Shown piece after piece: positions 1 through 8,287 of a DNA stretch of 40,949 bases; within the stretch, counting starts at the first letter, position 1; each line of letters begins with the position of its first letter. The position numbers were made by a program, and so were the translations under genes. The notes beneath the pieces were generated by a model, which did no database searches, was not told the DNA's origin, and saw nothing but the letters and a program-made list of their open reading frames with translations. This DNA is from Acidimicrobiaceae bacterium (GTDB lineage Bacteria; Actinomycetota; Acidimicrobiia; Acidimicrobiales; Aldehydirespiratoraceae), in NCBI GenBank assembly GCA_009843915.1, contig VYCM01000108.1, positions 1-40,949 on the forward strand, read 5' to 3'.

Positions 1-91
1 CAGCCCCCGTGACAACTACATTCGCTACGCCCACGCCCGCAATCTAGGTACTCGCCGCCACCAACCACGAACTAAGGAGCAGCACGACCGA

Positions 92-1219
92 ATGACCGCG
101 ATCGACGTCAGCCCCTCCGATCTGGCCGCTGCCCGCGAGCCGATCGAAACCGCGTCCACGCTGCCCCCGGCGTTCTACACCGACCAGGCCGTCTACGACG
201 AGATCGTCGACCGGGTCTTCCGGCACTCATGGCTGCCGGTCGCTCACATCTCGCAACTGACCACACCCGGCGACTACGTGGCGCTGGAGATGGCCGGCGA
301 GCCGATCGTCGCCACGGTCGACCGCGACGGTGAGCTGCACGTGCTGTCGAACGTGTGCCGGCACCGGTGGGCGAGCATCGCGGAGGGCCGCGGTTCGGCC
401 CCGGCGCTGCAGTGCCCCTACCACCTGTGGACCTACGGCCTCGACGGGCGCCTGTCGGGCGCACCCCGCATGGACAGGGTCGACTTCGACAAGTCCGACT
501 GCCGGCTCCCGGAGTACCGCCACGAAGTCTGGAACGGGTTCGTGCTCATGACGTTCGACCCCAGCATCGAACCGCTCGCTCCCCAGGTCGCAGGCCTCGA
601 TGCCTTGGTATCCGGCTGGCGGCTCGACGAGCTCGTCGTCTCGGCCACGCTCTCCGAGACCGCCGACTGGAGCTGGAACGCGATGGTCGACAACTGGGCC
701 GAGAACTACCACGTCGCCAGCGTGCATCCCGACTCGCTGGAGCAGATGACGCCGGCGTCACTGACCGAGCCCCTCGACAATGGCGGCGAGCCCTGGTGCT
801 ACGCACGCATCGGCAACACCCTGGAGTACCAGGCCACCATCGACCGGCCCATCTCGACGCTCGACACCGATCAGACCACATACTCGGCAGCCGGCGTGGT
901 CTTCCCGCTGCTGTGCTTCTTCACGTTCCCCGACATGGCCGCGTGGTTGCACGTGAGGCCGACCCGGCGGGTCGACGAACTCGACATCGAGCTGTTCCTG
1001 CTGGTGGAGCGCGAGTTGGCCGAGTCCGAGTACATCGAGCAGATCCGGGAGGCTCAACTCGAGCTGGGGCGATCGGTTTGGGAGCAGGACGCTGAGATGT
1101 GCCGCCGGTCCTATGCCGGCCTCAGGTCAGCGTCGGCCCGCCCGGCCCGGCTGTCGCATCTCGAGCTATCGGTGTGGCAGACCCAGAACTGGCTGCTGGA
1201 CGCGCTAGGCATGCCGTGA
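92..1219 (+). CDS. Rieske non-heme iron oxygenase, alpha subunit (375 aa)
   Basis: This is a terminal oxygenase that would insert oxygen into a substrate at a mononuclear Fe(II), using electrons relayed from a [2Fe-2S] cluster. The N-terminal Rieske domain shows C89-x-H91 and C108-x2-H111. The catalytic domain shows N201-x2-E204-x-Y206-H207-x4-H212, the iron ligands H207 and H212 with a Glu at the position that bridges the two metal sites. Most ring-hydroxylating enzymes carry Asp there. Glu is reported for the carnitine oxygenase CntA/YeaW group, which hints at a quaternary amine or similar substrate; this is inference. The ATG follows AAGGAG (74-79). It stands alone: no ferredoxin or reductase gene lies nearby, so an electron donor must come from elsewhere. 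The convergent neighbour starts on the other strand at 1283. Family call is firm, substrate unknown. Confidence 0.93.
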   Translation: MTAIDVSPSDLAAAREPIETASTLPPAFYTDQAVYDEIVDRVFRHSWLPVAHISQLTTPGDYVALEMAGEPIVATVDRDGELHVLSNVCRHRWASIAEGRGSAPALQCPYHLWTYGLDGRLSGAPRMDRVDFDKSDCRLPEYRHEVWNGFVLMTFDPSIEPLAPQVAGLDALVSGWRLDELVVSATLSETADWSWNAMVDNWAENYHVASVHPDSLEQMTPASLTEPLDNGGEPWCYARIGNTLEYQATIDRPISTLDTDQTTYSAAGVVFPLLCFFTFPDMAAWLHVRPTRRVDELDIELFLLVERELAESEYIEQIREAQLELGRSVWEQDAEMCRRSYAGLRSASARPARLSHLELSVWQTQNWLLDALGMP

Positions 1220-1282
1220 GGAAGGCACAGTGACTCGCACCGTGTAGCAGCCGCCGTCAAGTCGGGACGGCGTCCGGGCCGC

Positions 1283-1750
1283 TCAGAGCTGGTCGAACAG
1301 GGTGAGGTGCTCGACTAGGCCCTCGTCGAAGCTGGCCATCCAGCGGGCTGCGGCGTGGACCCTCGAGAACAGCCACTGGCCATCGACCCGGCGGTACTCC
1401 TCGGTGTAGGTGCCCGAGGCCCACAGCATCTGTTCGGCGCCGTCGATGAGCTGGACCGACAGCAGCAGCGCCTGCCAGCGTCCCGAGGCGGTGTCGCCGT
1501 CGACTTCGATGAGCGGGGTCACCGCGTAGTGGCGCGACCAGATGCAAGTGCGGGAGTACTCCTCGTTCCACTCGATGATGGCGTCGCGGCCCACCAGATG
1601 GTCGATGGGCTCCTCGATGAACACCGCATCGTCGGTGAACAACTCTGGGAAGCGGTGGTGTTGGTCGGGGTCGTCGCAGTACCAGCAGTAGCGGGCCTTG
1701 AGCGCCTTGATGGCCTCGATGTCCACCAGTCGCTTAAGGCTCGGATCCAT
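1283..1750 (-). CDS. SnoaL/NTF2-like family protein (155 aa)
   Basis: A small alpha+beta-barrel protein of the SnoaL-like superfamily, which holds polyketide cyclases, ketosteroid-isomerase-like enzymes and small dehydratases. The order is typical: an N-terminal helix that opens with a run like DIEAIKALKARYCWYCD, then the FTDDAVF strand, and a C-terminal RRVDGQWLFSRV strand ending in a buried His/Arg/Trp-rich sheet. The reading frame is open far upstream, but the ATG at 1750 is chosen because GGGAG lies 10 nt before it and because it begins the conserved helix; the longer frame would run inside the SDR gene. It sits 17 nt behind that SDR and is almost surely co-transcribed with it. SnoaL-like proteins often act next to SDRs in aromatic or steroid-like breakdown. 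The reaction is unknown. Confidence 0.85.
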   Translation of the reverse strand: MDPSLKRLVDIEAIKALKARYCWYCDDPDQHHRFPELFTDDAVFIEEPIDHLVGRDAIIEWNEEYSRTCIWSRHYAVTPLIEVDGDTASGRWQALLLSVQLIDGAEQMLWASGTYTEEYRRVDGQWLFSRVHAAARWMASFDEGLVEHLTLFDQL

Positions 1751-1767
1751 AGCGTGATCACTCCCGG

Positions 1768-2562
1768 TCACTCGATGAAGCCCTGACCCTCGCGGATTGG
1801 CTCGCCGATGGCGGCCTCGATCAGATCGGCGCTCAGGCCGGCGCCAAGCCCGCCGTCGACCCAGAGCGCGTGCCCGTTGACCATGGCGGCGTCGTCGGAG
1901 GCCAAGAAGTGGACAGCTGCGGCGACATCGGCCGGCATAGCCGACCGGTGGTTGTCCTGATGCGCCAGCGCCATGGCCCGCTTGGCCCAGTGGTCGGCGG
2001 CACCGTCCACCATGGGCGTCTCCACGTTGGTAGGGCAGACGCAGTTGACCCGGATCCCGGAGGGCCCCAGTTCGATCGCCGTGTGCCGGGTGAACCCCAC
2101 CACCCCCCACTTGGAGGCGCCATAGGCACTGATGCCCGGGAAGCCCACCACCCCCGCCATCGAGGCGGTATTCACGATGGAGCCGCCCCTCGCCATGGCC
2201 CGCGCCGCGTGCTTGGTGCCGTGGATCACACCGATCAGGTTGACCTCCAGCACCCGGCGGGTCTCCTCCATGCCGTCCGCGAGGACTCCCTTGCCCGGGC
2301 CGAGTACCCCGGCGTTGTTGACCATGACGTCGATGCGCCCGAGCTCGCGGACCGACGACGCCACCAGGGCCTGCACCGAAGCCTCGTCGGTCACGTCGAC
2401 CTCGAAGAAGTAGCCGCCGAGCCCGGTCGCCTCTGCGGAGGCGTCGGCAAGGTCGGCTAAGACCACTCTGGCGCCCGCGGCCGTGAACCGTCGGGCGGTC
2501 TCGGCCCCGATCCCCGATGCGGCGCCCATGATCACCGCAACCTTTCCTTCGAGTGAGAACAC
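1768..2562 (-). CDS. Short-chain dehydrogenase/reductase (264 aa)
   Basis: A classical SDR that would oxidise an alcohol or reduce a ketone with NAD(P)H in the cytoplasm. The nucleotide-binding turn reads MGAASGIG (residues 12-19; the usual leading Thr is Met), the NNAG motif is at 82-85, and the catalytic triad is S134, Y147 (YGASK) and K151. An Asp (D37) at the end of beta-2 favours NAD over NADP. The start is a GTG at 2562, preceded by an excellent GGGAGGT site (on the minus strand) about 7 nt away. The C-terminus carries a roughly 20-residue tail beyond the usual WVDGG end. It heads a two-gene unit with the SnoaL-like gene and is divergent by only 39 bp from the flavin monooxygenase operon, so the two units may share control. 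Substrate unknown. Confidence 0.93.
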   Translation of the reverse strand: MFSLEGKVAVIMGAASGIGAETARRFTAAGARVVLADLADASAEATGLGGYFFEVDVTDEASVQALVASSVRELGRIDVMVNNAGVLGPGKGVLADGMEETRRVLEVNLIGVIHGTKHAARAMARGGSIVNTASMAGVVGFPGISAYGASKWGVVGFTRHTAIELGPSGIRVNCVCPTNVETPMVDGAADHWAKRAMALAHQDNHRSAMPADVAAAVHFLASDDAAMVNGHALWVDGGLGAGLSADLIEAAIGEPIREGQGFIE

Positions 2563-2601
2563 TTCGCTACCTCCCGAGACGGCAAGCTACCGTCGCGGGC
2601 C

Positions 2602-4068
2602 GTGCCCCAACCAGACGACCGTACGCACCACTGGCTCGTAGTCGGTGCCGGCCCGTCGGGCCTGTCGGTGTCGCTGGCCCTGCGACGGGCCGGCGTCGCC
2701 TTCGAGGGCATCGAGGCCGGATCCGCTGTCGGCGGCATGTGGAACATGGACAATCCCGGCTCCGGCATGTACGACTCCGCCCACTTCATCTCGTCGGCGG
2801 CCCGCTCCGGCTGGGCCGACATGCCGATGCCCGACCACTACCCCACCTATCCCCGCTGGTGGGAGATCCGCGACTACATAGGTAGCTGGGCGGCCCATCA
2901 CGACCTGGCCCGCCACTACACCTTCGGCACTCGGGTCGAGCAGGCAGTGCCGGTCGGCTCGGACCGCGACCAGTGCTGGGACGTGACGCTGTCCACCGGC
3001 GAGGTGCATCGCTACCGGGGCCTGGTCGCCTGCCCCGGCTTCCAGCGGGTACCACACGTGCCGACCTATCCGGGTCGGTTCGGTGGTGAGGCCCGCCACA
3101 GCCAGACCTACAAGTCAGCCGAGGAGTTCCGGGGCAAGCGGGTCATGGTGGTGGGCGCGGGCAACTCGGCGGTCGACATCGCGGTCGACGCGGCCGTCTC
3201 CGCCGACCGGGCGGTGATCTCGACCCGGCGGGCCTACTGGTTCTTTCCCAAGCTGATAGGAGGCGTCCCCCTCGACTGCTTCGCCATCAACTCGGTGTCG
3301 AGCCAGGAGCGGCTGCGCCGGTTCCTGGAGATCCACGTGGGCGATGTGAGCCGGGTCGGCTTCGGCACTCCCGACCATCCGCCGCTGGCCCACCATCCCA
3401 TCCTCAACGACCAGGTCCTGCACCACCTGTCCCACGGCGACCTGGTGGCCCGGCCCGAGATCGAGCGATTCGAGGGCACCACCGTCCACTTCATCGACGG
3501 CACCACCGAGGAGTTCGATCTGATCGTCTGGGCCACCGGCTACTACGACCGGGTGCCCTTCGTGGCCGACGAGCACTGCCGGATCTCCAGCCGAGACACC
3601 GACAACGACCTGTTCATCTGGATGTTCCACCGGCGCCACCCGCAGATGATGGTGCTCGGCCCGGCCAACCTCGCCGCCGGCGGCTACTGGGGGCTGGCCG
3701 CTTCGGCCGACCTGATCGCCAACCACATCCGCGACCGGCAGCAGGACCCGCCGCGCTGGCAGCGCATGCGCGGCATCGTCGAGGGTCCCGAGCCCGACCT
3801 GAGTGGCGGGTACAGCTACTACCAGAAACCCGGCCACCTCAACTACGTCAACGCGGCGGCCCTCGACCGGTACTGCGGGGAACTGGCGGAGAGCCTCGGC
3901 TACGAGCCACTGGCCCACCCCGGTGACTTCAAGGCACCGGAGATGATCGACATCGACAACTGGCTGGACAACCCTCGCCCGCTGTCGATGCCGTCGCACG
4001 GCTCGCTGGCCCCGATCCCCTACCAGCCACAGGACCTCATCGCGAGACAGTCGGAGGAGCAATGCTGA
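2602..4068 (+). CDS. Flavin-containing monooxygenase / Baeyer-Villiger type (488 aa)
   Basis: A class B flavoprotein monooxygenase that would use FAD, NADPH and O2 to oxygenate a nucleophilic N or S, or a ketone. It has an FAD fold at the N-terminus (GAGPSG from 15), an FMO-like fingerprint F160-x-G-x3-H166 followed by S and Y, a second dinucleotide fold (GAGNSAVD, 185-192) and the ATGYY motif at 311-315. Length matches the dimethylaniline/FMO family (450-530 aa). The fingerprint is nearer to N-hydroxylating/FMO enzymes than to typical Baeyer-Villiger enzymes, where the motif ends in W-P/D. The start is GTG at 2602 without a strong ribosome site, in the 39 bp divergent gap. The stop overlaps the P450 start by 7 nt, so translation is coupled. 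Substrate not identifiable from sequence. Confidence 0.9.
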   Translation: MPQPDDRTHHWLVVGAGPSGLSVSLALRRAGVAFEGIEAGSAVGGMWNMDNPGSGMYDSAHFISSAARSGWADMPMPDHYPTYPRWWEIRDYIGSWAAHHDLARHYTFGTRVEQAVPVGSDRDQCWDVTLSTGEVHRYRGLVACPGFQRVPHVPTYPGRFGGEARHSQTYKSAEEFRGKRVMVVGAGNSAVDIAVDAAVSADRAVISTRRAYWFFPKLIGGVPLDCFAINSVSSQERLRRFLEIHVGDVSRVGFGTPDHPPLAHHPILNDQVLHHLSHGDLVARPEIERFEGTTVHFIDGTTEEFDLIVWATGYYDRVPFVADEHCRISSRDTDNDLFIWMFHRRHPQMMVLGPANLAAGGYWGLAASADLIANHIRDRQQDPPRWQRMRGIVEGPEPDLSGGYSYYQKPGHLNYVNAAALDRYCGELAESLGYEPLAHPGDFKAPEMIDIDNWLDNPRPLSMPSHGSLAPIPYQPQDLIARQSEEQC

Positions 4069-5297
4069 AGCCAGTGCCGCCGGGACCGGACGGCGACCAG
4101 TTGGAAGCCATCACCGCTGGCATGTACCCGTACCTAGTCAATCTCCAACAACACGGCGAATTCGTCGCCATCGATCTGGGTGAGATCCGAACGGCGGTGG
4201 TCTACGACCTCGACGCCATCTACCGCATCCTCGGCGACAAGCTCCAGCACATCGGAATGGCTGCATTGCTGCAGCGCCTGAGCCACGCCACCGGCTCGGG
4301 CCTCCTCACCAACTACGACTGGGCCACCTGGCATCCCCGTCGCCGGCGGATCGTGAAGCCTTTGGGAGCCCGAGCCGTGAGCCGGTTCCATGAGCGCATG
4401 GTCGCCATCATCACCTCCGAGCTGGACGCCTGGCCGACGGGCTCCGAGTTCGACCTCCACACGGCGGTGCGACGGATGACGCTGCGAGTGGTGGCCGATC
4501 TGCTATTCAGCACCGACCTCGACGACGACGCCGCCGCGATCATCGACACCGCCGTCGAGGAGATCCACGCCTGGGCCGAGGCCGATCCGGCCAACGCCGA
4601 CCTCGACAACGAGCCCGAGACGTTCCAGGCCGCCATTGCGGCCCTGCACAGCCTGATAGCCGCCGTGGTGGACGCCAGAGACCCGGAACACCCCGGCGAC
4701 GACATGATCGGTGTCCTGATCGATGCGTCGTCGGAACCCCACTCGGCGCTGGACGCCACCGGGATAAGAGACGAGGCCGTCACTCTGATCCTGGCCGGGC
4801 ACGAGACCGTCACCAACACCGTCTCGTTCGCACTGGACCTGGTGGGCCGGAACCAGCACACCCGCGACGCCCCACCCCGCCACATCGTGGACGAGACGCT
4901 GAGGCTCTACCCGCCCGTGCACGTGACCAACAGGGCCGTGGTCGCCGATCTCGACCTCGGCCCCGTCGTGGTGCCGGCCGGGTGGGAGATCCTGATCCCC
5001 GAGTACGTGCTTCTGCGGAGCAGCCGCTACTTCGAGCGGCCCTCGGAGTTCCTGCCCCATCGTTGGACCGATCACAGCCCGCTGCGTCTCGAGCGCCGGG
5101 CCTACTTCCCGTTCCTGACCGGCCCGAAGTTCTGCGTGGGCAGCCACTTCGCCCTGCTGGAGGCGACCGAGGCGGTCGAGCGCTTCCTAGCCCGATTCGA
5201 CCACGAGATGCTCGACCCCGAGCCGCCGTGGGGCCGGGAGTTCGCGCTGTCATTCGCGCCCGACCGCCGGATGCCGTGCAGACTGGCGCGACGATGA
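4062..5297 (+). CDS. Cytochrome P450 (411 aa)
   Basis: A soluble heme-thiolate monooxygenase. The I-helix reads AGHETVTNT (245-253), the ExxR pair is E278/R281 in ETLRLYPP, and the heme loop is FLTGPKFCVG (351-360) with cysteine ligand C358. The usual Arg/His two residues before the Cys is Lys here (K356). The stretch between the I-helix Thr (T249) and the ExxR Glu is only 29 residues, somewhat shorter than in P450cam (35), so the J-helix region is trimmed. There is no membrane anchor. The ATG sits inside the end of the flavin monooxygenase gene with GGAG just upstream, and the stop overlaps the next gene as ATGA. No ferredoxin is encoded beside it. It probably hydroxylates the same substrate line as the adjacent oxygenase. 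Confidence 0.95.
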   Translation: MLKPVPPGPDGDQLEAITAGMYPYLVNLQQHGEFVAIDLGEIRTAVVYDLDAIYRILGDKLQHIGMAALLQRLSHATGSGLLTNYDWATWHPRRRRIVKPLGARAVSRFHERMVAIITSELDAWPTGSEFDLHTAVRRMTLRVVADLLFSTDLDDDAAAIIDTAVEEIHAWAEADPANADLDNEPETFQAAIAALHSLIAAVVDARDPEHPGDDMIGVLIDASSEPHSALDATGIRDEAVTLILAGHETVTNTVSFALDLVGRNQHTRDAPPRHIVDETLRLYPPVHVTNRAVVADLDLGPVVVPAGWEILIPEYVLLRSSRYFERPSEFLPHRWTDHSPLRLERRAYFPFLTGPKFCVGSHFALLEATEAVERFLARFDHEMLDPEPPWGREFALSFAPDRRMPCRLARR

Positions 5298-6349
5298 TCC
5301 CCGAACTCACGCTCGCCGGTCCACCGCGGGACCGCGGTCGCCAGCACGGCGAGGAACTGCGCGGCCTGATCGCCGCCGCTGTCGACGCCTGGTTCGAGGA
5401 TCTGGCTCCCCGCACCGAACCCGGTGCCTTCGTGGCCGAGGTCGCGGCCAGCGGCCTGCTTGCCGCCGCCGAGGCCCACGCCCCCGACCTGGTGGCGGAG
5501 GTAGCCGGCATCGCCGAGGGGGCCGGTCAGGGCTTCGACACCATGTTCGCCTGGCAGCTCATCGACGAGTGCTGGTGGTACCTCGACGACCTAGAGGCCG
5601 AGGGTGCCGCAGAGCGCAGCGGGCGTGAGCGGTGCAGCGCGCTGGCCGTGAACCACGCTGGACAGGGCTTCGTGGCCCAGACTCAGGACCTGTACCGCCA
5701 CTGCGACGGCACCCAGGTGATGCTGCGCTACCTCGACCAGTCGGGGCTCGAGGTCCTGGTGCCGTCACTGGCAGGCCTGCTGGCCCTGAACGGCGTCAAC
5801 AGCGCCGGCGTTGCCGTCTGCATCACCACCTTGAGCCAGCTCGCCCACGGTTCCGACGGGATCGCCTCAGGCCTGCTTGTCCCCATGCTTCTGCGTTGCA
5901 CCAGCATCGACGAGGCCCTGGCCCTGTTGCGACGGGTGCCTATCGCCAGCGGCAACAGCTTCGTGATCGGAGTCTGCCACCGGTCCCTGGCGGTGGAGGT
6001 GTCTTCTAAAGCGATGAGGGTGGTGGCCGACGGCGAACGGGCGCTGCACACCAACCACACCCTCGCGCTGGAGGCGGTGCACACTTTCGGGCGCTTCGAG
6101 AACTCTGTGCAGCGGCTGGCCCAACTGGACGAGCAGGTGCGGCCCGGCTCGACTCTGGACGACCTTGCCGCCGTGTACTCCTCCGGCGCGGTCTGCCAGA
6201 GCCGGGCCACGAACTCGCCGCTCATGAGCGTCGGCACCATGATCTTCGATCTGGGCGACGAGTTGGCGTGCCACTACGCGCCGGGGCCGCTCGACACCGA
6301 CGAGCTGGTCACCTACCGGATGAAGTCTCGCGCCGGGGCGGCGATCTAA
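5294..6349 (+). CDS. C45-family (acyl-CoA:6-APA acyltransferase-like) N-terminal nucleophile hydrolase (351 aa)
   Basis: This resembles the peptidase C45 / isopenicillin-N acyltransferase family, self-processing Ntn-hydrolases that cleave or form amide bonds. After an N-terminal helical part (REHGEELRG-like region near residue 15, and GIAEGAG near 72) comes RERCSALAVN, where C114 is the expected nucleophile exposed by self-cleavage; penicillin acyltransferase cuts before C103. Further marks are QTQDLYRH, GVNSAGVAVC and HTNHTL. The frame is open well upstream into the P450, but the ATG at 5294 overlaps the P450 stop (ATGA) and gives the family's usual length, so it is chosen. Translational coupling with the P450 and flavin monooxygenase suggests it hydrolyses an amide in the same pathway. 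It could also transfer acyl groups. Substrate unknown. Confidence 0.85.
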   Translation: MIPELTLAGPPRDRGRQHGEELRGLIAAAVDAWFEDLAPRTEPGAFVAEVAASGLLAAAEAHAPDLVAEVAGIAEGAGQGFDTMFAWQLIDECWWYLDDLEAEGAAERSGRERCSALAVNHAGQGFVAQTQDLYRHCDGTQVMLRYLDQSGLEVLVPSLAGLLALNGVNSAGVAVCITTLSQLAHGSDGIASGLLVPMLLRCTSIDEALALLRRVPIASGNSFVIGVCHRSLAVEVSSKAMRVVADGERALHTNHTLALEAVHTFGRFENSVQRLAQLDEQVRPGSTLDDLAAVYSSGAVCQSRATNSPLMSVGTMIFDLGDELACHYAPGPLDTDELVTYRMKSRAGAAI

Positions 6350-6359
6350 CCTTCGAGCC

Positions 6360-7316
6360 GTGGCTGCACGAGGCATCGAGGTCGGCAACGACCCGCTGTA
6401 CGAACCCCGCTACTCCGAGATCGCCACCTTCATGCGGGCCCCGTACGTGCCCGATCCCGACGATCTCGACATCGCCATGTTCGGGGTGCCCTTCGACGGC
6501 GGGGTGACTAACCGGCCCGGCGCCCGCCACGGGCCACGCGAGATCCGTAACCAGTCGTCGCTGATGCGAGCCATCAACCATGCCACCGGGGTGAACCCCT
6601 TCGATCTGGCCCGCGTGGCCGACATCGGCGACGTGCGCTTCTCGCGGGTGTTCGACAACGCCGCAGCCACCGCCGACATCGAGGCCTTCACCCGGCGCAT
6701 CGTCGAAGCCGGCGCGCTGCCGCTGGCCGCCGGCGGCGACCACTCGATCACCTACCCGATCTTCCAGGCCCTGGCCAGCCCCCAGTCCCCCATCGGGATG
6801 ATCCACATCGACGCCCACACCGACACCTGGGGGCCGTTCCGGGGCGAGAAGTTCCATCACGGAGCGCCCTTCCGCCTCGCCGCCGAGGACGGGCTGCTCG
6901 ATCCAGCCCGATGCATCCAGATCGGTATCCGGGGCGCCCAGAACTGGGGAGACGGGTGGGAGTTCTCCCAGAGCGCGGGCATGCGGGTGATGTTCATCGA
7001 GGAGTTCGAGGAACTGGGCGTGCAGGGCGTGGCCGCCGAGGCCAAGCGCGTCGTGGGCGACGGCCCCACCTACATCAGCTTCGACGTGGACGGCCTCGAC
7101 CCGGTGTACGCGCCGGGCACCGGCACCCCCGAGGTCGGCGGCATCACCACCCGGGAGGCACTGTCACTGCTGCGCTGCTTCCGGCACCTGAACCTGATCG
7201 GCGGCGACGTGGTGGAGGTGGCCCCGCCCTTCGATCCCTCGGGCAACACCGCCCTGGTGGGAGCCACCCTCATGTACGAGATCCTCTGCCTGCTGGCCGA
7301 GTCCCGCCGCGGCTGA
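6360..7316 (+). CDS. Agmatinase/arginase-family ureohydrolase (318 aa)
   Basis: A binuclear manganese hydrolase of the arginase/agmatinase family; members cleave urea from guanidino compounds (agmatine, guanidinobutyrate, guanidinopropionate). All metal-ligand motifs are present: GGDH with H128, DAHTD with D151, H153 and D155, and FDVDGLDP with D242 and D244. The N-terminal half has the agmatinase-type FDGGVTNRPGARHGP loop (45-59), which marks agmatinase-like rather than arginase enzymes. The start is a GTG at 6360, 10 nt after the previous stop, so it is the last gene of the 2602-7316 operon. Its place after two oxygenases and an amide hydrolase suggests a guanidino or ureido group is freed in this pathway. 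Exact substrate unproved; agmatine would be only a default guess. Confidence 0.92.
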   Translation: MAARGIEVGNDPLYEPRYSEIATFMRAPYVPDPDDLDIAMFGVPFDGGVTNRPGARHGPREIRNQSSLMRAINHATGVNPFDLARVADIGDVRFSRVFDNAAATADIEAFTRRIVEAGALPLAAGGDHSITYPIFQALASPQSPIGMIHIDAHTDTWGPFRGEKFHHGAPFRLAAEDGLLDPARCIQIGIRGAQNWGDGWEFSQSAGMRVMFIEEFEELGVQGVAAEAKRVVGDGPTYISFDVDGLDPVYAPGTGTPEVGGITTREALSLLRCFRHLNLIGGDVVEVAPPFDPSGNTALVGATLMYEILCLLAESRRG

Positions 7317-7339
7317 GCAGAAGCTGCCCGGCCCCGGAA

Positions 7340-7357
7340 CCCGCCGAGCGGGGCGGG
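7340..7357. terminator. Possible bidirectional hairpin between converging genes
   Basis: CCCGCC (7340-7345) pairs with GGCGGG (7352-7357) around a 6-nt loop, in the 45 bp gap between the ureohydrolase stop and the stop of the oppositely running F420-type oxidoreductase. There is no T run, so it would be a weak or factor-assisted terminator at best. Confidence 0.35.
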
Positions 7358-7361
7358 ACGG

Positions 7362-8234
7362 CTAGTCCAGACCCTCCTCGATCATCTTCCAGGCCTGCTC
7401 CGTCTCCTCGGGGGTGCCGAGAATCTCGATCCCGATCTCGTCTGCGCCCGCGGCCGCGTACCGGGCCAGTTCGGCCCTCACCGCGTCGGGGCGGCCCACC
7501 GCCACCAGGTCCATCATGTCGGCGATGCCCTCACGCTCCACCATTGCCCGATACGACGGAAGGGCGGGGTAGATGGCGAGTTCCTCCCGGATCCTGCGCC
7601 TGGCATCGTCGACGTCAGCGGTGACGCACACCCCGACCGCGGCCGACACCATGGCGTCCTCACCGATGGTCGGGCGAACGTAGTTCTCGATCGTGCGTGG
7701 CCCCGTGAACGCCAGCACGGTGCCCTCCGTGCGGTCGCGCGCCAGCGCCAGCATCCTCGGCCCCATCGCGGCCAGCATCACCCTCGGGGCGGGCCCGGGC
7801 ACGTCGATCTCGGTGTGGTGGGACACCTTCGTGCCGTCGACATCCACCCGCTGGTCGGCCAGCAGCGGAAGCACCGCGTCCAAGTACTCGACCATGTGGC
7901 GGTACGGGCGGTCCCATTCCAGCCCCAGCACCCCTACCGCGATCGGCTCATGACTCGCGCCGAGACCCAGCGTGAAGCGGCCGTCGCTGATCTGGTTGAG
8001 CGTCCGGGCCTGCTGGGCTACGTGTTGCGGCAGCGTCGATTGGATGGCCATGACCGTGGTGGCCAACTCGATTCTCGGCACCCGGTCGGCAACCACCGCC
8101 AGCACGGCTACGCAGTCGGCCCGTTCGACCTGGGCGACCATGTAGCGGTGAAGGCCGGCGGCTTCGGCGCGGGCCGCGTTGCGTACTCCGTCGGCCGCAA
8201 GCCTGGGCATGTCCACCAGCGAATACACCGTCAT
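7362..8234 (-). CDS. Luciferase-like, probably F420-dependent oxidoreductase (290 aa)
   Basis: A member of the luciferase-like monooxygenase (LLM) superfamily with a (beta/alpha)8 barrel. Typical signs are ELATTVMAIQSTLPQHVAQQARTL-type helix after strand 3 and the GRFTLGLGASH block (about residues 86-96), which binds the flavin-like cofactor phosphate. In actinobacteria most proteins of this form use F420H2 to reduce C=C, C=N or imine bonds, or oxidise alcohols. Length (290 aa) is usual for single-chain F420 enzymes. The ATG is preceded by AGGAG (minus strand, 8241-8245). The gene diverges from the TetR regulator with a 53 bp gap that contains an inverted-repeat operator, so it is a likely target of that regulator. 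The cofactor is inferred from family, not seen. Confidence 0.88.
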   Translation of the reverse strand: MTVYSLVDMPRLAADGVRNAARAEAAGLHRYMVAQVERADCVAVLAVVADRVPRIELATTVMAIQSTLPQHVAQQARTLNQISDGRFTLGLGASHEPIAVGVLGLEWDRPYRHMVEYLDAVLPLLADQRVDVDGTKVSHHTEIDVPGPAPRVMLAAMGPRMLALARDRTEGTVLAFTGPRTIENYVRPTIGEDAMVSAAVGVCVTADVDDARRRIREELAIYPALPSYRAMVEREGIADMMDLVAVGRPDAVRAELARYAAAGADEIGIEILGTPEETEQAWKMIEEGLD

Positions 8235-8252
8235 GTCGAACTCCTGAAGCGG

Positions 8253-8281
8253 TTGACTTAAAGTGGGCCGCTACCCATAAT
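8253..8281 (+). promoter_or_regulatory. Sigma-70-type promoter of the TetR gene, apparently leaderless
   Basis: TTGACT (8253-8258), a 17 bp spacer and CATAAT (8276-8281) match the consensus well. Transcription would begin about 7 nt after the -10 box, at or next to the GTG start codon at 8288, so the mRNA would be leaderless. No Shine-Dalgarno sequence precedes the GTG. Leaderless mRNAs are common in actinobacteria. Confidence 0.7.
8264..8277. promoter_or_regulatory. Operator 1: TGGGC-N4-ACCCA inverted repeat
   Basis: TGGGC (8264-8268), CGCT, ACCCA (8273-8277) fills the spacer of the TetR promoter and touches its -10 box, an ideal spot for autorepression. It also lies in the only gap that can hold the promoter of the divergent F420-type oxidoreductase. 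The same core with the same 4 bp spacer recurs at 13857-13870 and 22373-22386. Confidence 0.7.
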
Positions 8282-8287
8282 AATGCA

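Noticed and set aside
1-91. Promoter for the first Rieske gene (GTGACA at 9-14)
   Set aside because: No matching -10 box at a fitting distance, and the upstream context is cut by the window edge. The gap also lacks the TGGGY-N4-ACCCA site.
4800-4905. Apparent deletion in the P450 between I-helix and ExxR
   Set aside because: The gap is only a few residues shorter than in P450cam and all catalytic motifs are intact, so it is probably normal family variation.
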